A stretch of 64,000 nt of DNA from Acidobacteriota bacterium. Its GTDB lineage: Bacteria > Acidobacteriota > Thermoanaerobaculia > Gp7-AA8. The notes beneath the pieces are model-generated. The model had not been told where the DNA came from. It worked only from the letters and a program-made list of their open reading frames with translations, and ran no database searches. Positions 31,848 to 39,605 of the stretch are shown piece by piece (positions within the stretch are counted from its first letter, which is position 1; every line of letters starts with the position of its first letter). The stretch lies in assembly GCA_021781455.1 (NCBI GenBank), contig JAJXWV010000075.1:1-64000 (forward strand). The letters run 5' to 3'. The position numbers were made by a program, and so were the translations under genes.

Positions 31848-32813
31848 CTATCGGCCGCGATAGGCGTTCCGCACGAACGCCGCATCCTCGGCCGACAGCG
31901 GGTCGCCGGCCTTTGCGGCAGCTTCGGCCTGGGCCGGGTTGCGCTGACCTAACAAAACAGTCGCAGTCGCATTGCCGCTCAGCAGCGCTCCGGTGAGTGC
32001 CTCCAGGACCGGCTCGGCGTGCCACGCGAACCGCGTCCGCACTTCGGCGGCCGCCTGCTGCATCCGGGCGATGGCCTTCGCGTCTTCGAACTCCGGGATG
32101 CCGCTGCGAAAGTCGCCCTTCGGGAAGTGCTGCGGCTCGGCGTACTTGCCGAGGAGCAGTCCGTGCTTCAGAGGCGAGAAGAAGGCCACACCGAGGTCGT
32201 GCGCGTCGACCCATTTCTTCAATCCGCTCGACTCGTAGTCGTCGTCGAGGATGTTCCGGTACGGCTGCACCACGTCGGGGTCGACGCGGTCGATGAACTT
32301 CATGATCCGCGACGCGTTCCAGTCCGAGAGGCCGATGAAGCGAACCTTCCCCTCGTCGCGCAGCTTTCGCATGGTCGCCAGCGCTCCCTCGAAGTATTCG
32401 TCGTGCTCGCCGAACATGCAGTGGTGGAAGTAGTAGAGGTCGAGGACGTCGGTCTTCATCAGCCGGAGCGAGCGCTCGCATTGCTCGCGCATGAACTTCG
32501 GGTCGTACCAGTGATTCGACGGCCCCTTGATCCAGCCGAATTTCGACGCGACGAAGATCTCCTGGCGCGGGACCTCGTCCCACATCTTCCCGATCAGTTC
32601 CTCGGCATGTCCGTCGCCGTATGCATCGGCCGTATCCCAGTGCGTGATGCCGCTGCGGTACGCGGTGAGCAACGCCTCCCTCGCCAGATGGTCGTCGTTG
32701 CCGCTCCAGCCGACAGACTCCCCTTCGCTCACGCGCGGGCCGCCGTGCCCCCACGTCCCAAGGCTGACGGTCGGGATCTGAACGTCGGTTCTTCCGAAGC
32801 GAATCTTCTTCAT
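31848..32813 (-). CDS. Aldo/keto reductase
   Basis: A 321-residue NAD(P)H-dependent oxidoreductase with the AKR barrel. Conserved residues: Asp and Tyr in WDTADAYGDGHAEELIG, Lys in VASKFGW, His in DLYYFHHCMFG; also GKVRFIGLSDWNASRI and VLLGQRNPAQ near the C terminus. It is closest in style to AKR families acting on sugar or small carbonyl substrates; specificity is unknown. It ends in RNAYRGR just before a 134-base gap to vapB. Confidence 0.92.
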   Translation of the reverse strand: MKKIRFGRTDVQIPTVSLGTWGHGGPRVSEGESVGWSGNDDHLAREALLTAYRSGITHWDTADAYGDGHAEELIGKMWDEVPRQEIFVASKFGWIKGPSNHWYDPKFMREQCERSLRLMKTDVLDLYYFHHCMFGEHDEYFEGALATMRKLRDEGKVRFIGLSDWNASRIMKFIDRVDPDVVQPYRNILDDDYESSGLKKWVDAHDLGVAFFSPLKHGLLLGKYAEPQHFPKGDFRSGIPEFEDAKAIARMQQAAAEVRTRFAWHAEPVLEALTGALLSGNATATVLLGQRNPAQAEAAAKAGDPLSAEDAAFVRNAYRGR

Positions 32814-32861
32814 GGCGGCGGATTATAGGAAGGACTGCGGGCGTCCCCCCTGTCCTCTTGC

Positions 32862-32969
32862 CCGTGTAGGACAGGCTTTCCAGCCTGTCCTCTTTTCCAT
32901 TGTTCGGACAAGACTCCAATGGGGACAGCCTGGAAAGCCTGTCCTACACCGGGCCGGTCGGGACGCGGT
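32862..32969. repeat. GGCTTTCCAGCC double palindrome
   Basis: GTGTAGGACAGGCTTTCCAGC and CTGTCC face GGACAGCCTGGAAAGCCTGTC and CTACACC about 35 bases later, forming one long hairpin between divergent genes. Same family as 16062-16115 and 25963-26024. Confidence 0.85.
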
Positions 32970-33021
32970 GGCGACAGGCGGGCGAGACGCCCGCAGTCCA
33001 ATCTGAGATGATCAACAGCCT

Positions 33022-33429
33022 ATGGCCTGCATCTTCTGCGAACAGAAATGGCCCGGCGACCTCGTCTTCGAAGATGACACCGTCTGGGTCGTGCTCCACG
33101 AGGACTGGGCGGTGCGCGGCCACGCGATCGTCATCCCGAAAACGCACGCCCTGAACCTCTCGGATCTCGACCCGCGCGCGGGCATGCGCTACTCCGCAGC
33201 GTACCGGCGCGCCGAGATCATCCTGCTGCGCGAAACGCAGGCGGAACGCGCAATCATGCTGAAGCTCGGCATCATTACCCCGCACCTGCATCTGCACATC
33301 TTCCCGGTCTCGGCGACGCAGGACCGCGCGTCCGTCATGGCCATGATCGACGGCCGGACTCACGAGCCGCGGGACGAAGCATTCGTGAAGCAGATTCGCG
33401 AGGCGATGGACAATTTCCGCGAGATCTGA
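33022..33429 (+). CDS. HIT family hydrolase
   Basis: 135 residues. The histidine triad is HLHLHIF (His88, His90, His92). The N terminus has CIFCEQKWPGDLVFEDD, with a Cys pair that may bind zinc, and the conserved GHAIVIPKTHALNLSDL. HIT proteins hydrolyse nucleotidyl phosphoramidates or dinucleoside polyphosphates. It appears to be a single-gene unit. Confidence 0.93.
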   Translation: MACIFCEQKWPGDLVFEDDTVWVVLHEDWAVRGHAIVIPKTHALNLSDLDPRAGMRYSAAYRRAEIILLRETQAERAIMLKLGIITPHLHLHIFPVSATQDRASVMAMIDGRTHEPRDEAFVKQIREAMDNFREI

Positions 33430-33530
33430 GGAGCGGCGATCGGGTCATTGCGACCCGATGAGCGGGTCATTCGGAGCGCAGCGAGGCGGAATGACACGCT
33501 CGCTGCGCCGCGCCGGAATTCGCAATCTCC

Positions 33531-33567
33531 TTGACACCCGCCCTTTCACTGAATGACGATTCATTCA
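33531..33567 (+). promoter_or_regulatory. Promoter and FadR-type operator
   Basis: A perfect -35 TTGACA at 33531-33536 is followed by TGAATGACGATTCATTCA (33550-33567), a 7-base perfect inverted repeat around four bases, ending five bases before the regulator ATG. It has the length, half-sites and spacer of the Bacillus subtilis FadR (YsiA) box as I remember it (TGAATGA, four bases, TCATTCA). Its position over the expected -10 implies autorepression. Confidence 0.75.
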
Positions 33568-33571
33568 CCTC

Positions 33572-34189
33572 ATGCCTCGACGACCCGCTCCTCCCCCTCA
33601 CGACATCGGAAGCTTCCGCGGTACGACCAAACGCGAGCGCATCCTCCGCGCTGCCGTCGATGTCTTCGCACAAAACGGTTACTTCAACGCCAAAGTGACC
33701 GAGATCGCCAAGGCCGCAGGCGTCGCCGACGGCACGATCTACCTCTATTTCGACGGCAAGGAAGACGTCCTCATCACCATCTTCCGCGAGTACACGCGCG
33801 GCTATCTCGAGCAGCTGGAGAAGAAACTGGCCGGCATCAACCGCCCCGAAGATCGCATCCGCGTGGCCATCGGGCACCACCTGGAGACCCTCGGACGCGA
33901 TCGCGCGCTGGCAGTGGTCTCGCAGGTCGAGCTGCGGCATAGTCTGAAGTTCATGAGCCTCCTCTCCCAGCAGGAGGTCGCGGACTATCTGAACATGCTG
34001 AGAAAGATCGTCGAGCATGGACAGTCCGAAGGAGTCTTCCGCCGGAACCTGCATCCGCAGTTCGTCGCGAAATCGGTCTTCGGCATCCTCGACGAGATGG
34101 TGACGTCGTGGATTCTTTCCGAGAAAGAGTACGAGCTCGCCGAACAGGCCGATCAGGTCGCCGACCTGGTGCTGGCCGGATTGCTGTAG
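33572..34189 (+). CDS. fadR: TetR-family regulator, FadR (YsiA)-like
   Basis: 205 residues. The helix-turn-helix, KRERILRAAVDVFAQNGYFN then IAKAAGVADGTIYLYFDGKED, resembles B. subtilis FadR, as do SQVELRHS and the C-terminal VFGILDEMVTSWILSEKEYEL. That protein represses fatty-acid beta-oxidation genes and releases DNA on binding long-chain acyl-CoA. The matching palindrome just upstream strengthens the assignment. No fad genes lie next to it, so it presumably acts on targets elsewhere. The downstream PAP2 gene overlaps it. Confidence 0.85.
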   Translation: MPRRPAPPPHDIGSFRGTTKRERILRAAVDVFAQNGYFNAKVTEIAKAAGVADGTIYLYFDGKEDVLITIFREYTRGYLEQLEKKLAGINRPEDRIRVAIGHHLETLGRDRALAVVSQVELRHSLKFMSLLSQQEVADYLNMLRKIVEHGQSEGVFRRNLHPQFVAKSVFGILDEMVTSWILSEKEYELAEQADQVADLVLAGLL

Positions 34190-34968
34190 CGCTCTTCGCG
34201 CTGTCGTTGACTGCGGGAGCGGCGAGGGCCGCGGATCCTCCGCCGCTGCAGCGGGCTGTCGATGCCGCCAAACCATTCGCCAAGCAGGTCCTCTTTGACG
34301 CAAAGGACATCTTTCCCGCGCCGGTCCTCCGCTGGCACAAGCACGAGTGGACGCGCTTCGGCGAAGGCGTGGCGATCGTCCTGGGCGCCTACGCCGCCGA
34401 CAACCAGATCGTGAAGTTCGTCTCGCGGCAGCAGAACCCAACGCTCGATCACTACCTGAGCGGAGTCACGCATCTCGGCGGCGGTTACGGCCTCGACCTG
34501 GCGGCGTTGCTCGCCGTCAGCGGCTACGCCACGCGCGACGAACGGATGATGGACGCCGGCCTCGACGCGCTGGAATCGTCGGTATTCGCGGCGGGCGTCG
34601 TCACTCCCGTGATCAAGCGGGTGGCCGGGCGGGCACGGCCGATCTACAACCTCGGCAAACATTCCTTCCACCCGGGCAACAGCGGATACCAGTCGTTCCC
34701 GTCGGGCCACGCCACCAACGCGTTCGCCATCTACAGCGCCATCGCCTCCCGGTACGACGACAACGCATACGTTCCGGCCATCGCCTACACGATCGCCACG
34801 AGCGTGGCCATCGCGCGGGTCCACGACCGGGTGCACTTCGCCTCGGACGTGATCGCCGGCGGCCTGATCGGCCATGCCATCGCCAAATCGATCGTGGCCA
34901 ACCACCGCAAGGCGCACGTCGCGCTGATTCCGACCGGCAACGGCTTCGTGGCGGACATCCGGTTCTGA
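34108..34968 (+). CDS. Secreted PAP2-family phosphatase
   Basis: 286 residues if begun at GTG 34108; no later start precedes the signal peptide (IAVALFALSLTAGAARA), so the gene overlaps the fadR-like gene by about 80 bases in another frame. The acid phosphatase motifs are KRVAGRARP, YQSFPSGHATNAF and ARVHDRVHFASDVIAGGLIG. It is probably periplasmic and may act on lipid phosphates such as undecaprenyl or phosphatidate phosphates. Co-transcription with an acyl-CoA-responsive regulator would fit a lipid role (inference). Confidence 0.85.
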   Translation: MDSFRERVRARRTGRSGRRPGAGRIAVALFALSLTAGAARAADPPPLQRAVDAAKPFAKQVLFDAKDIFPAPVLRWHKHEWTRFGEGVAIVLGAYAADNQIVKFVSRQQNPTLDHYLSGVTHLGGGYGLDLAALLAVSGYATRDERMMDAGLDALESSVFAAGVVTPVIKRVAGRARPIYNLGKHSFHPGNSGYQSFPSGHATNAFAIYSAIASRYDDNAYVPAIAYTIATSVAIARVHDRVHFASDVIAGGLIGHAIAKSIVANHRKAHVALIPTGNGFVADIRF

Positions 34969-34979
34969 GCGGGAGCCTT

Positions 34980-35326
34980 CTTCACCACAGAGGACACAGA
35001 GGCCTCAGTGCTACTAAACCTCCAAATTCTCCGCGGCGCGAAGAGATTCTGTCGGGCGCTGCGCGCCCTCAACGCTGATGAACCAGCGAGTTCGGCGGCC
35101 TGACGGCCGCCGCTAAATTGTTTCGGCGGTTACGCCGCCTGTTGTTGCCCTGACCGAAGAGTCGGCCACGGTCAAAGTCGGCGAAGCCGGCGACATCATT
35201 TAGCGGCGGCCGTCAGGCCGCCGAACCGGGACACGCATTGCATGATTGAGGGCGCGTAGCGTCCGACAGCATTTCGGTTGCGGCGAGTGCAGCGAGCCTG
35301 CGCTGTGCCTCTGTGGTGAAGAAACT
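34980..35326. repeat. Composite palindromic element with CACCACAGAGG ends
   Basis: TTCACCACAGAGGACACAGAGG on the left and GCCTCTGTGGTGAAGAA on the right are terminal inverted repeats about 340 bases apart. Inside are nested palindromes: GCGGCCTGACGGCCGCCGC with GCGGCGGCCGTCAGGCCGCC, and GGGCGCTGCGCGCCC. The GGCGGCCGTCAGGCCGCC module recurs at 63343-63505. It fills the 459-base gap 34969-35427; no gene is seen. Confidence 0.8.
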
Positions 35327-35427
35327 CAGACGGTCGTCCGGCGCTCAGTATCCTCTGCCTCCAGGGATGGCGGATGGGACATACAATCCGCGGGCTGCAG
35401 CAGGCGATCCGCAACACTGAGCTCGAG

Positions 35428-38400
35428 ATGGAAAAATTCACGCGCCGCGACTGGCTCCTGATCGCGATCTGCATCGCCGTCTTCGCGGTGTCGCTGGCCG
35501 TTGCCCTGACATGGTTCTCGCGCGCGTTTCCGGAAGCTTCGATCGACTTCCGCTACGACCGCACCGCCTCGCGCGCTCTCGCCGAGCGCGTGCTCCAGGG
35601 CGAGCACATCACCGTCGGCTCTCTTCGGCACAGCGCCGTTTTCGACGCCGACGACCAGGCCAAGACGTTCCTCGAGCGCACGCTCGGCCTCGCCAAAGCG
35701 TCGACGATCATGCGCCGCCAGGTCCACCTCTGGTACTGGCACCACCGCTGGTTCCGGCCGCTGCAGGAAGAGGAGTACAGCGTCGACGTGGCGCCGACCG
35801 GCGAGATCGTGTCGTTCAGCCACAGGATCCCGGAGGCGCGGGCCATCGCCACGCCGAGCGTCACGGTGGCTCGTGCGATCGCCGAGTCGTTCCTGGCGCG
35901 CAACGGCATCGCGTTGAATTCGCTCCGCCTCGTCGCCCAGAGCGAGCGCAACCTGCCGCACCGCGTGCAGAGGATCTTCACCTGGGAGTCGACGTCGGTC
36001 CGCCCGGCGGGTGCGCCTTACCGCTACGGCGTCACCGTGGACGGGGATATCGTCAGCGGCTTCAGCCAGCACCTGCGCGTTCCCGACCAGTGGCAACGCA
36101 GCTATCGCGAGCTGCGGTCGAAGAACGAGCTCGCCGGCAACGTCGACATCATCTTCCTTCTGGTCACGATCATCGCTGCCCTGGCTGTGTTCGTCGTTCG
36201 CCTGAGGCGTGGCGACATCCGCGTGCGTTTCCTGCTCGCAGTCGGCATCGTGAGCATCATCCTGGTCACGGCCGTGTCGTTGAACTCGTTTCCCTCCGTG
36301 ATCGCCGGGTACGACACCACCGTCTCGTATCCCGCCTTCCTGGCACAGTTCGCCGTCCGTTCCCTGTTAGGCGCGATCGGCACGGCCATGCTACTGATCG
36401 TGCTGGCCGGCGCCGGCGAGGTCCTCTACCGCGAAAGTGCCCCCCGGCAACTGGCCATCCCGCGGATCTGGACGCCGCGGGCTCTGGGCTCGAAGCGCGT
36501 CTTCCGCTCCTTCGTCATCGCCTACGCGCTGGTGGCATTCTTCCTCGCCTATCAGGTCGTCTTCTACCTCGTGGCCGACCACTTCGGCGCCTGGGCGCCC
36601 GCCGACATTCCCTACGACGACATCCTCAACAGCGCCTTGCCGTGGGCGGCCGTTCTCTTCGCCGGATTCTTCCCGGCCATGTCGGAAGAGTTCATGTCGC
36701 GCGCGTTTTCCATTCCATTCTTCAGCCGCGTGCTGCGCTCGCGCGTGGCTGCCATCGTGGTGGCAGGATTCATCTGGGGCTTCGGCCACGCCACGTATCC
36801 GAACCAGCCCTTCTACATCCGCGGCGTGGAGGTGGGGATCGCCGGCGTGATGATCGGCTTCCTCTTCCAGGCATTCGGGCTGCTGCCGCTGCTGATCTGG
36901 CACTACACCGTCGACGCGTTTTACACGGCCATGCTGCTGTTCCGCTCCGGCAACGCGTACTACATCGCCTCCGCGGCCGCGGCGTCGTTCATCTTCGTCA
37001 TCCCCATGCTGATCTCGATCGCGCTCTACCTGAAGCGCGGCGGCTTCATCCCCGACGACGAGCTGACGAACGCCACGATGCCCGTCGCTCCCCCGCCGCC
37101 GCACGTGGCGCCCCCCGCGGCCGCGGAGCTGCCGGCGGCACGGCCGCTGACGCGCCCGGCGGTCATCGCCTGCGTCGTGGCCGTGGTGGCCGCCGCCGCT
37201 CTCGTGGCGACGAATCCCTCTTCGCCCGACGACGCCGTCGACTATCGAATTACCAGGGCGCAGGCGAAGGAGATCGCCGCGAGCCATCTCCGGACCGTGG
37301 CCGGCGTGCCGATGAAGGCGCCCGCGCCGCCTTACTCGCGCGTCATCGCCACTGCGGTCGACGCATTCCGCAACTGGGATCGGCAATCGCCTCGCGAAGA
37401 CGGCGGCGGGCCGGGAGGATTCGACTCCACGGCCGCGGAGTACATGCTCCGCCACGGCCTGTCGATGGACGGCCTGGTCTCGGTCTTCAAGTCGAAGATC
37501 GAAGCCGCCACGTGGACCGTCCGCTTCTTCACGCCGATGAAGAAGGAGGAGATGTTCGTGGAGGTCGACCCGCGAACGTCGCGCGCCATCGGCCGGCACA
37601 AATACCAGGCCGAGGCGAATCCCGGGCCGCGGCTGGAGCAGGCGCAGGCGCTGCCGATCGCCGTAGCTGCGTTCAAGCCTTACGGGCTCGATCCGGCGGC
37701 ATTCGAGCTGAAGGAGGCGCTGAATTTCCAACAGCCGAACCGCCGTGACTGGCTCTTCCACTTCCAGGAGCGGAAGGCGATCGCCGGGGAAGCCTTCCGC
37801 CGCGTGAGCGTGCGGGTGGACGGTGCCGAGGTCACGCAGTTCACGACCACGGTGAAGATTCCGGACGCCGTGTACCGCGAGGCCTCGGAGCAGACGCTGC
37901 GCAACGTCGTCCTGATCGTGCTCAAGATCGCCGGCTCGCTGACCGGCCTGACGCTGCTTGTGACCGGATTCGTCATGGCCGCTGTCAGGCGCCGTCCGCA
38001 CTGGCGGCGAGCGCTCCGATGGATGCTGGCCCTGGCCGTCATCCCGATCCTGGATGCCTTCGCCGGCTACGAAGACGCGCTGTTCGGCTACCAGACGTCG
38101 GTCCGCTGGGACACATTCCTGGCGGGCCTGGCCGTGGACGTTTTCCGCAGCGTCGGACTGAAGATCGGGATCCTCTTTCTTGCCGTGGCCGTGATCGATG
38201 CTGCGTACCCGTGGATCTTCGGAGTGTTTTCGCGCGAGGGACGGTCGCGCTTCGGCCGCAGCGCGGTCGTCGCCGCAGTGACCGTGTTAGGCGTAATCGC
38301 CGCCCTGCGCACCATCATGCAGCTCGCTGCGGACCGCTTTCCGTCGACCGCCAGCGTCTCCATCGACATCCCGAACGCCGTGTCCGTCACGTTCCCCGCC

Positions 38401-38847
38401 CTGCTGGCCATTGCCGATGCCCTCTTCAACACGATCGTCGGCAGCGCCGTCATCGCCTCGTTCGCGGTGGCCCTTGGCCTGATGCGAAAGCGCGCCTGGC
38501 TCAGCGAAGGGCTGATCATCGCCATCATCTTCTGCGCCGCGCTCGACCCGTCAGCCACCGCCGCGCGAACACCGCTGATGCTGGCCCGCGCGGCCGTGCT
38601 GGCCATCGCGGCGTGGACGACGATCCGCTATCTGCTGCGCGACAACCTCCTCGCCTGGCCCGTCACGATCTTCATCGCGGCCATGCTCAACGGCATCGTG
38701 GGCATGGCCGGCAACGACCGCCCTGACCTCCTGGCCAACGCCGGGGTCGTGGGAGTCGTGCTCGTCGCCGCCATCGTCTGGCTGGTCATGCCGCGCGGTG
38801 CCGGCTTCCAGCCGGCCGGTCGTCGGGCTTCCAGCCCGACGACTTAA
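35428..38847 (+). CDS. Large CPBP-family membrane metalloprotease with duplicated extracytoplasmic domains
   Basis: 1139 residues from ATG 35428; an in-frame start 54 bases upstream is also possible. One N-terminal helix precedes a soluble domain (about 40-230), then a helix bundle with the CPBP (Abi/CAAX protease) motifs: Glu420-Glu421 and Arg425 in SEEFMSRAF, His454 in GFGHATYP, His492/Asp496 in WHYTVDAF. A second soluble domain (about 575-830, ITRAQAKEIAASHLRTVAG) resembles the first, and another helix bundle lacks these motifs, suggesting an internal duplication. Its function is probably intramembrane proteolysis or signalling. The last 17 residues (GAGFQPAGRRASSPTT) are encoded by the GGCTTCCAGCC repeat. 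Confidence 0.82.
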   Translation: MEKFTRRDWLLIAICIAVFAVSLAVALTWFSRAFPEASIDFRYDRTASRALAERVLQGEHITVGSLRHSAVFDADDQAKTFLERTLGLAKASTIMRRQVHLWYWHHRWFRPLQEEEYSVDVAPTGEIVSFSHRIPEARAIATPSVTVARAIAESFLARNGIALNSLRLVAQSERNLPHRVQRIFTWESTSVRPAGAPYRYGVTVDGDIVSGFSQHLRVPDQWQRSYRELRSKNELAGNVDIIFLLVTIIAALAVFVVRLRRGDIRVRFLLAVGIVSIILVTAVSLNSFPSVIAGYDTTVSYPAFLAQFAVRSLLGAIGTAMLLIVLAGAGEVLYRESAPRQLAIPRIWTPRALGSKRVFRSFVIAYALVAFFLAYQVVFYLVADHFGAWAPADIPYDDILNSALPWAAVLFAGFFPAMSEEFMSRAFSIPFFSRVLRSRVAAIVVAGFIWGFGHATYPNQPFYIRGVEVGIAGVMIGFLFQAFGLLPLLIWHYTVDAFYTAMLLFRSGNAYYIASAAAASFIFVIPMLISIALYLKRGGFIPDDELTNATMPVAPPPPHVAPPAAAELPAARPLTRPAVIACVVAVVAAAALVATNPSSPDDAVDYRITRAQAKEIAASHLRTVAGVPMKAPAPPYSRVIATAVDAFRNWDRQSPREDGGGPGGFDSTAAEYMLRHGLSMDGLVSVFKSKIEAATWTVRFFTPMKKEEMFVEVDPRTSRAIGRHKYQAEANPGPRLEQAQALPIAVAAFKPYGLDPAAFELKEALNFQQPNRRDWLFHFQERKAIAGEAFRRVSVRVDGAEVTQFTTTVKIPDAVYREASEQTLRNVVLIVLKIAGSLTGLTLLVTGFVMAAVRRRPHWRRALRWMLALAVIPILDAFAGYEDALFGYQTSVRWDTFLAGLAVDVFRSVGLKIGILFLAVAVIDAAYPWIFGVFSREGRSRFGRSAVVAAVTVLGVIAALRTIMQLAADRFPSTASVSIDIPNAVSVTFPALLAIADALFNTIVGSAVIASFAVALGLMRKRAWLSEGLIIAIIFCAALDPSATAARTPLMLARAAVLAIAAWTTIRYLLRDNLLAWPVTIFIAAMLNGIVGMAGNDRPDLLANAGVVGVVLVAAIVWLVMPRGAGFQPAGRRASSPTT

Positions 38848-38915
38848 CGATCGCGCGAACAGCGGCCGGGCAAGATGCCCGTCCGCCGGCCGGCTGGAAG
38901 CCGGCACCCCGCCTC
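38797..38915. repeat. GGCTTCCAGCC double palindrome
   Basis: GTGCCGGCTTCCAGCCGGCC and CGTCGGGCTTCCAGCCCGACG, then GCCGGCTGGAAGCCGGCACCCC. The first modules code for the C terminus of the CPBP protein; the last lies between convergent genes. Confidence 0.8.
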
Positions 38916-38922
38916 GAGACCC

Positions 38923-39366
38923 TCACCTCCGCAGCCGCGACTCCTCGACCATCAGACAGCGATCCTGCACGACCTTGATCCCCGCCTTCGCCAGCGTCTC
39001 TGCCGCTTCGTCGTTGCGGATGCCCAGCTGGAGCCACACCGCCTTCGGCTTCACCGCCAGGATCTCCTCGAGGTGCTGCGGGATGTCGGTGGGACGGCGG
39101 AAGACGTCGACCATGTCGATCGGCCGTCCGATCTCGGTGAGTTTCCGGAAGACGGGCTTGCCGAGGATCTTCGTGACGTCGGGGTAGTAGACGGGAACGG
39201 GAATGACCTCGAAGCCGGCAGCGGCCATGTGCGCGGGCACGTAGTGGGCTGCCTGGTCGGCGTGCGACTCGGGCTTGATGCCGAGGACTGCAATGGTCTT
39301 GGTACTGCGGATGAGCTGCTCGATCCCGTCAGCGTCCGTGATCAGGTTGGCCTGCCAGTCAGCCAT
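38923..39366 (-). CDS. CoA-binding domain protein (YccU-like)
   Basis: 147 residues with a Rossmann CoA_binding_2 fold: TKTIAVLGIKPESHADQAAHYVP, HMAAAGFEVIPVPVYYPDVTKILGK, DMVDVFRRPTDIPQHLEEIL, AVWLQLGIRNDEAAETLAKAGIKVVQDRC. The start at 39366 is chosen because AGGGAG lies about seven bases upstream; the longer upstream frame has no similarity. Members bind CoA; the cellular role is not well defined. Confidence 0.92.
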   Translation of the reverse strand: MADWQANLITDADGIEQLIRSTKTIAVLGIKPESHADQAAHYVPAHMAAAGFEVIPVPVYYPDVTKILGKPVFRKLTEIGRPIDMVDVFRRPTDIPQHLEEILAVKPKAVWLQLGIRNDEAAETLAKAGIKVVQDRCLMVEESRLRR

Positions 39367-39605
39367 TCGAATTCTCCCTTGCGTCGAGTCTGCGAAAGCG
39401 TATACCACACGTACGGCATGGGTTCCGGTCACCGAAGGCGCGTCCCACCGCTCCAGCATTCGAGACGGGAACGGCCGTTCACCGCGTGATCCGACCGTAT
39501 GTGACGCGCGGAGACTGACTCCGACTTGCGCCGTAACGTCACCTGAGGCTGCGACAAAGGTCGTGGCGCTCTTGACGATGCTGCAGTACGGTGCCGCGCT
39601 CAGAC

